From NCBI GenBank assembly GCA_030762935.1, contig CM060896.1, positions 9,887,501 to 9,951,500 of the forward strand: 64,000 nucleotides of DNA, written 5' to 3'. The position numbers and the translations under genes are program-made. Position 1 is the stretch's first letter. Every line of letters starts with the position of its first letter. This DNA is from Hymenopus coronatus. Taxonomy: Eukaryota; Arthropoda; Insecta; Mantodea; Hymenopodidae. Below are positions 1 through 9,845 of the stretch, piece after piece. Under the pieces are notes generated by a model. The model saw only the letters and a list, made by a program, of their open reading frames with translations, was not told the origin of the DNA and ran no database searches.

Positions 1-1277
1 TAAACTGAGTAATTTAATGAGGTTTACATTTTTGTGCAGTAAGTTTTTGTATATCTCTTACGGTCGTCAGTTATACAAAAGAGGTCTTCAGAGACAAGAC
101 CCAGAAAATACAAGATATACAGTTCGTTTGTCATTAAAGTATCTTAAATATGAGGTAATTTAATCAAAACCGTTAGAGCCCTTTTTGAGAAAATCAAAAT
201 TTTCCATGTAAAGGGTAGTTGGGTGTTGGGGGATTTTCTTGAAAATCTTCGTGTCCTGTCCTTAACAGATACTAAACTTAAATACCAAGTTTGGTATTTC
301 ATCGACTTTTCGTTTTTGGACTATGCTGCCCACACACGGACATTTTTACTCTCTTTACCCATACTATGTACACATTGTATAGAGAAGATATTGTATTCGA
401 CCCAAAAATTTGAAACTGTAATTTCAACGGAAATACATGTTTTGGGTCCCCTGAATCCAAAAAGAGCATGGTCCGTATGTGTGAGTCTGTGGATAGCATA
501 GCTCAAAAACGAAATGACTGTTGAACACCAAACTTTTTCAAGAAAATTCTCCCATGCCCAACTACCCTTTACATGCTACTTTTTTCGAAAATGTTGATTT
601 TCTCAAAAGTGGCTCTAACGATTTTTATTAAAATATCTTATATTTAAGATATTTATATTCCAAATCAAATGTATATCTTGAATTTTCTGGGAGTAGCCTC
701 TAAAGACTAATTTAATCCGGATGAGCTTTACGGAATTTTGCATAAATATTAAACCGTAAGAGATGGACGAAAACTTACCACACAAAAAATGTAGAGCACG
801 TTAAGACACACAATTTATGTTATATAAATTTTTTACGTGGAGTTGATCGTTTGCTAGATATTCCTTGTTTATGGTTTCACCTTTAAAAACATATTCTTCT
901 CTTACAGGAATTTGTCAACTCCTGTGCATACAAACAAAGGAACATCAGTCACATAGCAACCAGCTTTTGACTATCACTTTAACCTATGGCACTCCCTTAT
1001 TTCGCTTCTACTTACAAGGAAGCAAGTAATAAGACTATTTCTGCTAGTTTTTTTTTTTTTTTTTTTTCGATTAGTGTGAAGTAAATAGAAGCATAAGCTT
1101 TTTAACAATAATTTGTTGCAGAGAAGTAGAGAAAGTCATGTGAATGGAACACATCAGATTATTTTGGATTCATGGGGTCACAAAACATATATTTACGGTT
1201 AAAATTTCGGTATTGAATTTTTGAATGCAATACAATACCTTCTCTATAACTGTGTACTTAGTACGTGTAGAGGAAGT
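1..1277 (-). mobile_element. HLR copy, subfamily A, minus orientation, split by a nested HLR
   Basis: The reverse-oriented HLR body runs from the window edge to 347 and stops in a T-tract just after the CACACACGGACATTTTT stretch. The missing end (GGATTCATGGGGTCAC and onward, finishing in the terminal palindrome and GAGGAAGT) resumes at 1159 and ends near 1277. The gap is filled exactly by the HLR at 348-1158, so this older copy was the target of a later insertion. It is also truncated by the window start. Confidence 0.75.
348..1158 (+). mobile_element. HLR copy, subfamily A, full length, nested
   Basis: This 811-bp non-coding interspersed repeat starts ACTCTCTTTAC within a palindrome and ends GTAGAGAAAGT, then a hairpin (ATGTG/CACAT), then ACACATCAGA. 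Both flanks are T-rich parts of the reverse HLR it interrupts. The T-tract near 1050 is expanded. There is no coding potential. The inferred class is a non-autonomous Helentron-like element, because the inverted motif is terminal at one end and about 22 bp inside at the other. Confidence 0.8.
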
Positions 1278-1297
1278 AAAATTGTAACTGTGTTTTT

Positions 1298-1558
1298 ACT
1301 TCTCTATTATTAAGTACAGTGTTCATAGTAGCTATAGAACGTATTGTATTGTGCCCAAAACTTGAAATATATGTTTTGAGGTCCTTGGAATAAAAAAATT
1401 AGAAAAAGCAGTCTGTGTAACTGTGAAAGGCATATAAACCAAGTTAGGTACCAAACTTGGAGTCTAAGTATCTGCCAAGGAGCTGAAGATTTTTAGGAAA
1501 GCTATCCCATCCCAAAATTACACTTTACATGGAAGTTTTTCCAAAAATTTCGGGATAC
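1298..1558 (+). mobile_element. HLR fragment (5' part)
   Basis: A degenerate forward HLR begins ACTTCTCTATT after a T-tract. It carries the CCAAACTTGG and CTTTACATGGAA landmarks and then breaks off. It is probably old, being more diverged than its neighbours. Confidence 0.6.
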
Positions 1559-1593
1559 TTGTTATTTATACTCTATGATATTGCTTAAAATAC

Positions 1594-2108
1594 ACGTGCT
1601 CTACATTTGTTGTGTACTAAGTTTTTGTTCATCTCTTACGGTTAAGCAATTAATCAAAATTCCGTAAAATACATCCAGAATAAAGTAGTCTTCAGAGGCT
1701 ATTCTCAGAAAATTCAAAATTTAAATTTTATTTGGCATGTAAATATCTTTAATATACGATATTTTAATCAAAATCGTTAGAGCCATTTTTTATAAAATCA
1801 AAATTTTCGAAAAGAGTTCCATGTAAAGGGTAGTTTGGGGTGGGGGGATTTTTCTCAAAATCTTCGTTCTGCAACATAATAAACTTAAATACCAAGTTTG
1901 GTATTTTACCGACTTTTCGTTTTTGAGTTATCGTGTTCACAGACATACGGACACACGGGCACACACACACGGACCTTTTTCTGAAAATACTTCTTTTCGA
2001 TACAGTGGGTCCTAAAACATGTATTTCCGGTGAAATCTCGGTATCGAATTTCTTGTGGACTGCAATACATTCTCTATACACTATGTACATAGTGCCTATA
2101 GAGAAAGT
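1594..2108 (-). mobile_element. HLR copy, subfamily A, 5'-truncated
   Basis: A reverse-oriented HLR starts in mid-element (ACGTGCTCTACATTTG) and continues to the terminal palindrome and GAGAAAGT at 2108. It includes the (CA)n stretch at about 1945-1975. Its hairpin end is missing. Confidence 0.75.
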
Positions 2109-2111
2109 AAA

Positions 2112-3698
2112 AATGAAAAGGCCGTTAAATACCAAACTTGATATTAAAGTTTGGTATCTTCCAAGGATGCGACACAAAAATTTTCAAGAAAATCCCCCTC
2201 TCTCCCAACTATCCTTTACAAAAAGCTTTTTTTCGAAAATAATGATTTTCTCAAAAAATGGTTCTCACGATTTTGATTAAATATCATACATTAAAGACAT
2301 TTACCTGCCAAGTAATATGCATATCTTGAATTTTCTGGGAATAGCCTCTGAAGACTACTTTATTTTGGATGAATTTTATGAATTTTGCATAACTGGTAAA
2401 CCATAAGAAATAGACACAAGATAACAAAAAAAAAAACGCAGAGCAAGTTAAAACACACAATTTATATTATATATTACTTTCTCTAGCCCCGTATGTACAA
2501 TGTACATAGCGATAGAGAAATATTATATTCCACCCAAAAATTCGAAACCGAGATTTCACCGGAAATACATGTTTTAGGACCCTCTGAATCCAAAAAAATT
2601 ATTTCCAGAAAAAGGTCCGTGTGTGTGTGTGTGTCCGTGTGTCTGTGAACACGATAACTCAAAAACCAAAAGTAGCTATAACATCAAACTTGGTATTTAA
2701 GTTCAGTATCTTCTAGGGATGCGACACGAAGATTTTGAGAAAAATCCCCCCACTCTAAACTACCCTTTACATGGAAGTTTTTTCGAAAATTTTGATTTTC
2801 TTAAAAATGGCTCTAACTATTTTGATTAAAATGTCGTATATTAAAGATATTTACCTGACAAATAAAATATATATCTTGAATTTTCTGGGAATAGCTTCTA
2901 AAGCCCTGTTTATTCTGGATGAATTTTGCTTAATTTGGCATAACTAATAAACCGTAAGAGATAGACAAAAATGTACTATACAAATATGTAGGCCTTGTTA
3001 AAATACACGATTTACGTCATATTCATTTTTATCGTGGAGGTTACCGTTTTCGAGGTATTCGTTCTTATTAGTTTCAGTTCTGAAGTATTTATACTTTCCT
3101 CAGATTGGAGTATCCGTTTTTCTTTTTTTCTACTCCTGGCCAAGAAAAGAAGCGATTTGTAATGACAATCGCATAACGACAGCTTTTAAAACATTTGTCT
3201 ATCGATTTAGTCTAGTGTATTCCCTTATTTTCTTTCTACTTATAGGGAACTAAGTAAAAAGAACATTGTTCTGAATACCTCGATTAACAAGGTGCAGAAA
3301 GAAGAATAATCTTATGTAAGAAGTTTGTAGAACGACTAGAGAAAGTCATGTGAGTGTAACGCATCAGAATTTTTTTTTTTTTCGTGGAGTTGATCGTTTT
3401 TGAGATATTCCTTGTTATTGGTTTCAGGTTTAAAAAACTTATACTTTTCTCATACAGGAATTTGTCAACTCCTGTCCATACAAACAAAGGAACATCAGTC
3501 ACATAGCAACCAGCTTTTGCCTTTCACTTTAACCTATGGTACTCCCTTATTTCACTTCTACTTACAAGGAAGCAAGTAATAAGACTATTTCTGCTAATTT
3601 TTCCCTCAATTAGAATGGAGGAGATGAAAGAAAAGTTTCTGTAAGAAAAGTTGTTAGTGTAACAGCTAGAGAAAGTCATGTGATTGGAACACATTAGA
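2112..3698 (+). mobile_element. HLR copy, subfamily A, split by a nested subfamily B copy
   Basis: The forward HLR body runs from AAAGGCCGTTAAATACC to 2475, is interrupted by the HLR at 2476-3368, and resumes at 3369 with the expected TTTTTTCGTGGAGTTGATCG. It ends GAGAAAGTCATGTGATTGG...ACATTAGA at 3698. Joined across the gap, the order matches uninterrupted copies elsewhere in the window, for example around 63.7 kb. Confidence 0.78.
2476..3368 (+). mobile_element. HLR copy, subfamily B, full length, nested
   Basis: This 893-bp copy begins ACTTTCTCTAGCCCCGTATG, the subfamily B palindrome, and ends AGAGAAAGTCATGTGAGTG...CGCATCAGA. Its central (GT)n lies near 2615-2640. It sits between ...TATATT and a T-tract of the host HLR, as expected for T-T insertion. 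No long open frame is present. Confidence 0.8.
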
Positions 3699-3925
3699 TT
3701 TTCTGTTTTGCGGTATCTGCGACAGGAATAACCGTTACCAGTGTGAGTGCAATTAGAGTTGTTGTAACTGTTCCGTGAACATGCTCTGTCCAATCACTGC
3801 TACCTGCTGTCACTGTTACAATCTGCAGCTGTAACCATACTGTCACAGAAATAGCAAGAGTATTCGCCTCTTGAAGGTAATTCACGACCCGAGATCAAAA
3901 CACCAGTTCCACGAGGGCAGTTTTT
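3699..3925. other. Unassigned spacer
   Basis: About 225 bp with higher G+C than its surroundings. I recognise no coding motif, repeat unit or RNA gene. It ends at the mariner-end fragment that follows. Confidence 0.5.
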
Positions 3926-3985
3926 GTTTCTCAACCTCCGATAGGCTATAAGTAAAAGACAAGTACATAGAAAACACATTTTATT
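3926..3985. mobile_element. Solo end fragment of a mariner element
   Basis: CTCAACCTCCGATAGG followed by TATAAGTAAAAGACAAGTAC and the ATAGAAAACA motif matches, with a few substitutions, both outer ends of the mariner fold-back at 6366-7062. Only the terminal 60 bp or so survives before the next HLR fragment. Confidence 0.6.
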
Positions 3986-4166
3986 GGGTGCATTACAATA
4001 CCTTCTCTATACAGTATGTACTTATACGTGTAGAGAAAGTATTTCTTGTATTCAGGGGGTCTCAAAACATGTATTTCCAGTGAAATTTCAGTATCCAAGT
4101 TTTGGGCGGTGTGTAATACCTTCTCTATACACTATCATGTATATACGAGTACATGCTAGAGAAACT
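3986..4166 (-). mobile_element. Two consecutive HLR end fragments
   Basis: Two reverse-oriented HLR termini lie in tandem. The first ends at the palindrome and GAGAAAGT near 4040. The second contains TCAGGGGGTCTCAAAACATG and a rearranged palindrome, and ends GAGAAACT near 4166. The second end leads without a break into the satellite that follows. Confidence 0.65.
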
Positions 4167-5970
4167 AAAAAACGAAATAAATCTATCGCAACAGACGCAA
4201 CTAAATTCAAGTATTGTATATACATGATAGAGAAACTACAAACAAAATAAATGTAACAGACGCAACTAAATTCAAGTATTGTATATACATGCTAGAGAAA
4301 CTAAAAACAAAACAAATCCAACAGAAGCAACTAAATTCAAGTATTGTATATACATGATAGAGAAACTAAAACAAAAACAAATCTGTCGCAACAGACGCAA
4401 CTAAATTCAAGTATTGTATATACATGCTAGAGAAACTAAAAACAAAACAAATCCAACAGAAGCAACTAAATTCAAGTATTGTATATACATGATAGAGAAA
4501 CTAAAAAAAAACAAATCTGTTGCAACAGACGCAACTAAATTCAAGTATTGTATATACATGATAGAGAAACTAAAAAAAAACAAATCTGTCAGACGCAACT
4601 AAATTCAAGTATTGTATATACATGATAGAGAAACTAAAAAAAAAACAAATCTGTCGCAACAGACGCAACTAAATTCAAGTATTGTATATACATGATAGAG
4701 AAACTAAAAAAAAAACAAATCTGTCGCAACAGACGCAACTAAATTCAAGTATTGTATATACATGATAGAGAAACTAAAAAAAAAACAAATCTGTCGCAAC
4801 AGACGCAACTAAATTCAAGTATTGTATATACATGATAGAGAAACTAAAAAAAAAACAAATCTGTCGCAACAGACGCAACTAAATTCAAGTATTGTATATA
4901 CATGATAGAGAAACTAAAAAAAAACAAATCTGTCGCAACAGACGCAACTAAATTCAAGTATTGTATATACATGATAGAGAAACTAAAAAAAAAAAAACAA
5001 ATCTGTCAGACGCAACTAAATTCAAGTATTGTATATACATGATAGAGAAACTAAAAAAAAAAACAAATCTGTCGCAACAGACGCAACTAAATTCAAGTAT
5101 TGTATATACATGATAGAGGAACTAAAAAAAAAACAAATCTGTCGCAACAGACGCAACTAAATTCAAGTATTGTATACACATGATAGAGAAACTAAAAACA
5201 AAACAAATCTATCAGACGCAACTAAATTCAAGTATTGTATATACATGCTAGAGAAACTAAAAACAAAATAAATCTAACAGACGTAACTAAATTCAAGTAT
5301 TGTATATACATGCTAGAGAAACTAAAAACAAAATAAATCTAACAGACGCAACTAAATTCAAGTATTGTATATACATGATAGAGAAACTAAAAACAAAATA
5401 AATCTAACAGACGCAACTAAATTCAAGTATTGTATATACATGCTAGAGAAACTAAAAACAAAATAAATCTAACAGACGTAACTAAATTCAAGTATTGTAT
5501 ATACATGCTAGAGAAACTAAAAACAAAATAAATCTAACAGACGCAACTAAATTCAAGTATTGTATATACATGATAGAGAAACTAAAAACAAAATAAATCT
5601 AACAGACGTAACTAAATTCAAGTATTGTATATACATGCTAGAGAAACTAAAAACAAAATAAATCTAACAGACGCAACTAAATTCAAGTATTGTATACACA
5701 TGATAGAGAAACTAAAAACAAAATAAATCTAACAGACGCAACTAAATTCAAGTATTGTATACACATGATAGAGAAACTAAAAACAAAATAAATCTAACAG
5801 ACGCAACTACAATTCAAGTATTGTATATACGTGCTAGAGAAACTAAAAACAAAACAAATCTGTCGCAACAAACGCAACTAAATTCAAGTATTGTATATAC
5901 ATGCTAGAGAAACTGAAAACAAAATAAATCTGTCGCAACAGACGCAACTAAATTCAAGTATTGTATATTG
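4147..5970. repeat. 65-70-bp satellite derived from an HLR terminus
   Basis: About 27 head-to-tail units carry the core ATTCAAGTATTGTATA, then ACATGATAGAGAAACT, then an A-tract and AACAGACGC. A 70-bp form with GTCGCAACAGACGC and a variable A-run fills roughly 4.5-5.2 kb. A 65-bp form (ACAAAATAAATCTAACAGACG) fills roughly 5.2-5.8 kb. The ACATG.TAGAGAAACT part is a variant of the HLR end ACGTGTAGAGAAAGT, and the array starts inside an HLR end. There are no unique spacers, so it is not CRISPR-like. Short open frames across it are meaningless. Confidence 0.9.
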
Positions 5971-6365
5971 CACAGTTTGAGCACTTTCCATTGTTGTAAA
6001 AGCCAGAACGCAGACCATCGTCTGCAGAGGTAGTCGAATAAGCTATTGCAACAGTTTGTTGCACAGTGAGAGAGAAAAATCATGTGACCATCAGATTTTC
6101 CACGTGTGTTCGTAAAGTGAAGGAACTTGAGGCTAATAAACTCGTTTATTACGTGTTGTTTTCTCAAAAACGTTTATTGCACTGAGGTGATATAAAACAC
6201 AGAGATAAGAAGACCAGAGAATGGATTTTAACGACTCCAAAACAAGATAATGTTGCTTTTATTTCCAGAAACGGCGCAGTTTTCACATCAGCATATAAAA
6301 CTGGGAAAACAACTGTCCAAGCAATATTTGTATTATGAAAAGAAAATTCATTATATACATAATAA
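5971..6365. other. Unassigned stretch with an HLR 3'-end remnant
   Basis: Near 6046-6100, CAACAGTTTGTTGCACAGTG followed by AGAGAAAAATCATGTG and CATCAGATTTT resembles a decayed HLR hairpin end. The rest is A+T-rich and shows no recognised gene. Confidence 0.4.
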
Positions 6366-6460
6366 GAGGGGCATTTTTTTCAACCTCCGATAGGGTATAA
6401 ATAAAAACCAAGTTCATAGAAAACAATTATTTTATTATTAAAAGTTTTATACACTTATGG

Positions 6461-6660
6461 TTACTTTTCAACATAATCACCGAAAAGATTGAGACATTTA
6501 TCGTACCTGTGCACAAGCTTTGTAATACCCGCTTCATAAAATGTTGCCGCCAATGATTTCAAATGAGCATTGACGTTGTTTTGAACATCTTCGTACTTTA
6601 CGACGTTTGCGGAGAGCCATTTAAAACAAATGAAGAGGAATGCTGACTTGAGGAATTGTG
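6461..6660 (-). pseudogene. Mariner transposase C-terminus, left arm
   Basis: The minus-strand reading has HLKSLAATFYEAG, LVHRYDKCLNLFGDYVEK and a stop at 6461-6463, which is the C-terminus of a mariner transposase. Upstream the similarity fades through a weak SAFLFICFKWL match. The catalytic aspartates are absent from this arm, so it cannot encode an active enzyme. Reading further upstream on this strand runs antisense through the right arm and should be ignored. Confidence 0.7.
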
Positions 6661-6966
6661 TTGATCCATGACAACGCTCGTCCACACACTGCTGGCACAA
6701 CCCATCGACTCCTTGAACAATTTCAATGGGATATTTTCGATCATCCGCCGTACAGTCCTGAGCTGGCACCCAGCGACTTTCACCTTTTCCCTGAACTGAA
6801 GACGTGGCTAGGAGGCCAGCACTTTCAAACCAACCAAGATCTTCAAAACAACGGCAATGCTCATTTGAAATCATTGGCGGCAACATTTTTTGAAGCGCGT
6901 ATTGCAAAGCTTGTGCACAGGTACGATAAATGTCTCAATCTTTTCGGTGATTATGTTGAAAAGTAA
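6658..6966 (+). pseudogene. Mariner transposase C-terminal half, right arm
   Basis: This open fragment of about 102 codons starts at the second catalytic motif (IHDNARPHTA) and continues through HPPYSPELAPSDFHLFPEL, KTWLGGQHF and the C-terminal HRYDKCLNLFGDYVEK. There are 34 residues between the aspartates of HDN and SDF, the DD34D spacing of mariner transposases. The N-terminal helix-turn-helix region and the first catalytic aspartate are missing, so it is a 5'-truncated relic. Mariner transposase normally cuts and pastes its own element by binding the terminal inverted repeats. Confidence 0.85.
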
Positions 6967-7062
6967 CCATAAGTGTACAAAACTTTTAGTAATAAAATAA
7001 TTGTTTTCTATGAACTTGTCTTTTATTTATAACCTATCGGAGCCTGAAAAAAAAAACGGCGC

Positions 7063-7181
7063 TTCTATTTAATAACACAATTAACCGAAATAGGAGGGAA
7101 ATTTTATCAGTGTAATACTTACTTTAGTTCACAGACAGTAGATGACACATTCAACCATGCTTATGTACCCAATTTTTGTTT
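7063..7181. other. Spacer sharing a motif with 16.8 kb
   Basis: The stretch around 7078-7135 (AGGAGGGAAATTTTATCAG, then GTAATACTTACTTTAGTTC) resembles 16803-16860. It may be the remains of another low-copy repeat. Nothing else is recognised. Confidence 0.35.
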
Positions 7182-7928
7182 ACTTTCTCTACACGTACTA
7201 TGTACTTATGGTAGCATTTTAGAAAAAGGTCTATGTGTGTGCGTGTGTGTGTGCGGACAGCATAGCTCAAAAACGAAGAGTCTGTTAAATGCCAAATTTG
7301 GTATCTTCCAAGAACATGACACGAAGATGTTCAAGAAAATCCCCCACCCCAACTCTCTTTAGATGGGAAAAATATCGGCAATTGTGTTTTCCTCAAAAAT
7401 GGCTATAACGATTTTGATTAAAATCTCTTATACTCAAGATATTTACATGACAAATAAAATGTATATCTTCGATTTTCTGGAATTGACCTCTGAAGACACG
7501 TTTATTCTCGATCAATTTTGCTTAACTGGTAAACTGTAACAGATAAACAAAAACTTATTAAACAAAAAATGTAGAGCTCGTTAAAACACGCAATTCATGT
7601 TATATACATTTTTTTCGTGGATTTGGTCGTTTTTTGAGATATTCCGTGTTATTAGTTTCAGCTTATAAAAACCTAACTTTTCTCATAGAGGAATTTGTCA
7701 ACTCGTGTCCATACAAACAAAGGAACTTCAGTCACATAGCAACCAGGTTTTGACTATCACTTTAACCTCTGGTATTCCCTTATTTCGCTTCTACTTACAT
7801 GGGAACAAGTAATAAGACTATTTCTGCTAATTTTTTCTCGATTAGAATAAGGTAAATAGAAGCATAAGTTTTTAACAATAATTTATTGTAAAGATGTAGA
7901 GAAAGTCATGTAAATGTAACACATCAGA
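7182..7928 (+). mobile_element. HLR copy, subfamily A, near full length
   Basis: 747 bp from ACTTTCTCTACACGTACTAT to GTAGAGAAAGTCATG...ACACATCAGA. The 11-bp inverted motif ACTTTCTCTAC/GTAGAGAAAGT is exact. The copy has lost part of its palindrome right arm and the region after it. The internal (GT)n is at 7233-7255. Confidence 0.8.
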
Positions 7929-7934
7929 TTTTTT

Positions 7935-8958
7935 ACTTTCTGTATCACTTATGTACACTCAAAGGCATTAAAAATAGCTCTGGAAGGCATTTCGCTGATC
8001 CCGCCCATGTGTTTCACCTGTTTGCTATGCTCAAAGCGTATTGGACTGGCGACAAATGAAGTTCTGATGGACTTTAATCGACCTCTCTTACCCGGTGAGA
8101 CAAAACAGATTAATATTTTATCTGCGCAAGATACTGAAGCTCTAATGCCAAGATAATGCGCGCACGTGGTGGACGAAATTAATACACTACATATAGAAGT
8201 CAACCTGTTCTGATGGAGCGTCGAGCAGGGTTGAGAGATGAAGGGTTTTGCGTGTTATGTTTTAGCAGAATGGCACTAAGGAAATCGAGTCCCCGTCAAA
8301 CGTTCATATTTTCAGCATTGTCACAGCGCCAGGCGTATCTTTAATGTACATAGTAGGTATTGTATTTCATCAAATAATTCAATACCTTGTTTTCAGCGGA
8401 AATGCATACTTTAGCGTCCTGTGAATCCGGAAATAGCATTTTTAGAAAAAAGTTCATGTGTGTATATGTGCATAGATAAACAGCAAAAGATCCGCTAAAC
8501 ACCAAACTAGGAATTTAAGTTTATAATATCCCAAGTATGCGACACGAAAAATTTCAAGAAAACCTTCCACCAAAAACTAACCTTTTCTTTGGAAAAATTC
8601 GAAAATTTTTACTTTCTAAAAACTGGCTCTAACAATTTTGATTAAAACACCGTATATTAAAGATGTTTACATGACAAAAGAAATGTATAACTTGTACTTT
8701 CTGGGAATAGTATCTATAAAAACAGCTTTACTCTGGATGAGTTTCGCTGAATTTTGCATAACAAGTAAACCGTAAGGATAAACAAAGACTTACTCTGCGA
8801 AAAATGTAGATCTCTTGAAACATTCAAATTTTTCGTGGAGTTGACCGCATCTGAGATATTATTTGTTATTAGTTTCAGTTTTAAAATATTTAAGACCATT
8901 TCTGCTAATGTTTACGTCGATTACCGTGAAGTAAAACGAAGAAAAAATATTTTTAAAA
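7935..8958 (+). mobile_element. HLR copy split by a 387-bp insertion
   Basis: Forward HLR with start ACTTTCTGTATCACTTATGTAC. It is interrupted in the middle of its palindrome, resumes at 8344 with ATGTACATAGTAGG, and continues through the usual landmarks to about 8958. The hairpin end is missing, being replaced by the next HLR. Confidence 0.7.
7957..8343. mobile_element. Unidentified 387-bp insertion in an HLR palindrome
   Basis: This segment is flanked on both sides by ATGTAC (7951-7956 and 8344-8349). It is richer in G+C than the surrounding HLR. A minus-strand frame of 84 codons lies at 7949-8203 but has no motif I recognise. The flanking hexamer may be a target-site duplication, or simply the two palindrome arms. 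The source element is unknown. Confidence 0.45.
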
Positions 8959-8960
8959 AA

Positions 8961-9841
8961 TCTGTGTTCCATTCACATGACTTTCTCTACATCTCTGCAA
9001 GAAATTATTGTTAAAAGCTGATGCTTCTATTCACTTCATGATAATCGAGAAAAATTAGCAGAAATAGCCTTATTACCTGCTTCCTTGGAAGTAGAAGTGA
9101 AATAAGGGAGTACCATAGGTTAAAGTGATAGTCAAAAGCTGGTTGCTATGTGACTGAAGTTCCTTTGTTTGTATGGACAGGAGTTGATAAATTCCTGTAT
9201 GAGAACATGTTTTTCAAAGCTGAAACCAAAAAACAGGATTATCTGAAAAACGATCAGCTCCACGAAAAAAATGTAAACGATATAAAGTGTGTGCTTTATC
9301 CTGATCTACATTTTTTGTATAGTGAGTTTTTGTGTATCCCTTACGGTTTACCAGTAATACAACATTCTATAAAATCATCCAGAATAAAGAGGTCTTTAAA
9401 AGCTATTCCCAGAAAATCCAAGATATACATTTCATTTTGGGAAGTAAATATCTTAAATGTAAGGGATTTTAATCAAAATCGTTAGAGCCATTTTTAAGAA
9501 AATCAAAATTTTCGAAAATGTTTACCATGTAAAGGGCGGTTGGGGGTAGGGGGGATTTTCTTGAAAATGTTCGTGTCGCATCCTTGGAAGATACCAACCT
9601 TAAATACCAAGTTCGGTTTTTAATGGTCTTTTCGTTTTTGAGCTATGCTGTCTACAGATACACACAGTTACATACACACACAGACAGACAGACACACACG
9701 GACAATTTTTCTAAAAATGCTTTTTTTTTGGATTCAGGGGGCCTCAAAACTTATATTTCCGGTGAAATCTCGGTATCGAATTTTTGGGTACAATCCAATA
9801 CGTTCTCTATACACTATGTACATAGTACGTGTAGATAAAGT
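8961..9841 (-). mobile_element. HLR copy, subfamily A, full length
   Basis: 881 bp reading on + from TCTGTGTTCCATTCACATG, ACTTTCTCTACATCTCTGC at the hairpin end to the palindrome and GTGTAGATAAAGT at 9841. It contains the expected (CA)n and CAGA runs at 9660-9700. Open frames at 9150-9485 and 9584-9890 are accidental. Confidence 0.82.
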
Positions 9842-9845
9842 TATA

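Larger units (their letters stand above)
6366..7062. mobile_element. Mariner fold-back: two 3' halves head-to-head
   Basis: The outer 225 bp or so at each side (6366-6592 and 6836-7062) are inverted copies of one another. Each includes the end motif CTCCGATAGG and the last codons of a mariner transposase (ending GDYVEK). Transposase 3' ends therefore point outward on both strands. The two arms differ by scattered substitutions (GITKLVHRYD against RIAKLVHRYD), so they are either two related copies that met at about 6655 or an old inverted duplication. Confidence 0.8.

Noticed and set aside
223..501. Short frames recurring in many places with FLDYAA/HTH-type peptides
   Set aside because: They recur because the non-coding HLR recurs, and are broken differently in each copy.
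4147..5970. Regular direct repeats resembling a CRISPR array
   Set aside because: The whole 65-70-bp unit repeats, there are no unique spacers, no cas genes are nearby, and the context is eukaryotic.
6461..6907. A single 148-codon minus-strand protein
   Set aside because: It joins the real C-terminus of the left mariner arm to antisense of the right arm. Only the part up to about 6660 has coding origin.
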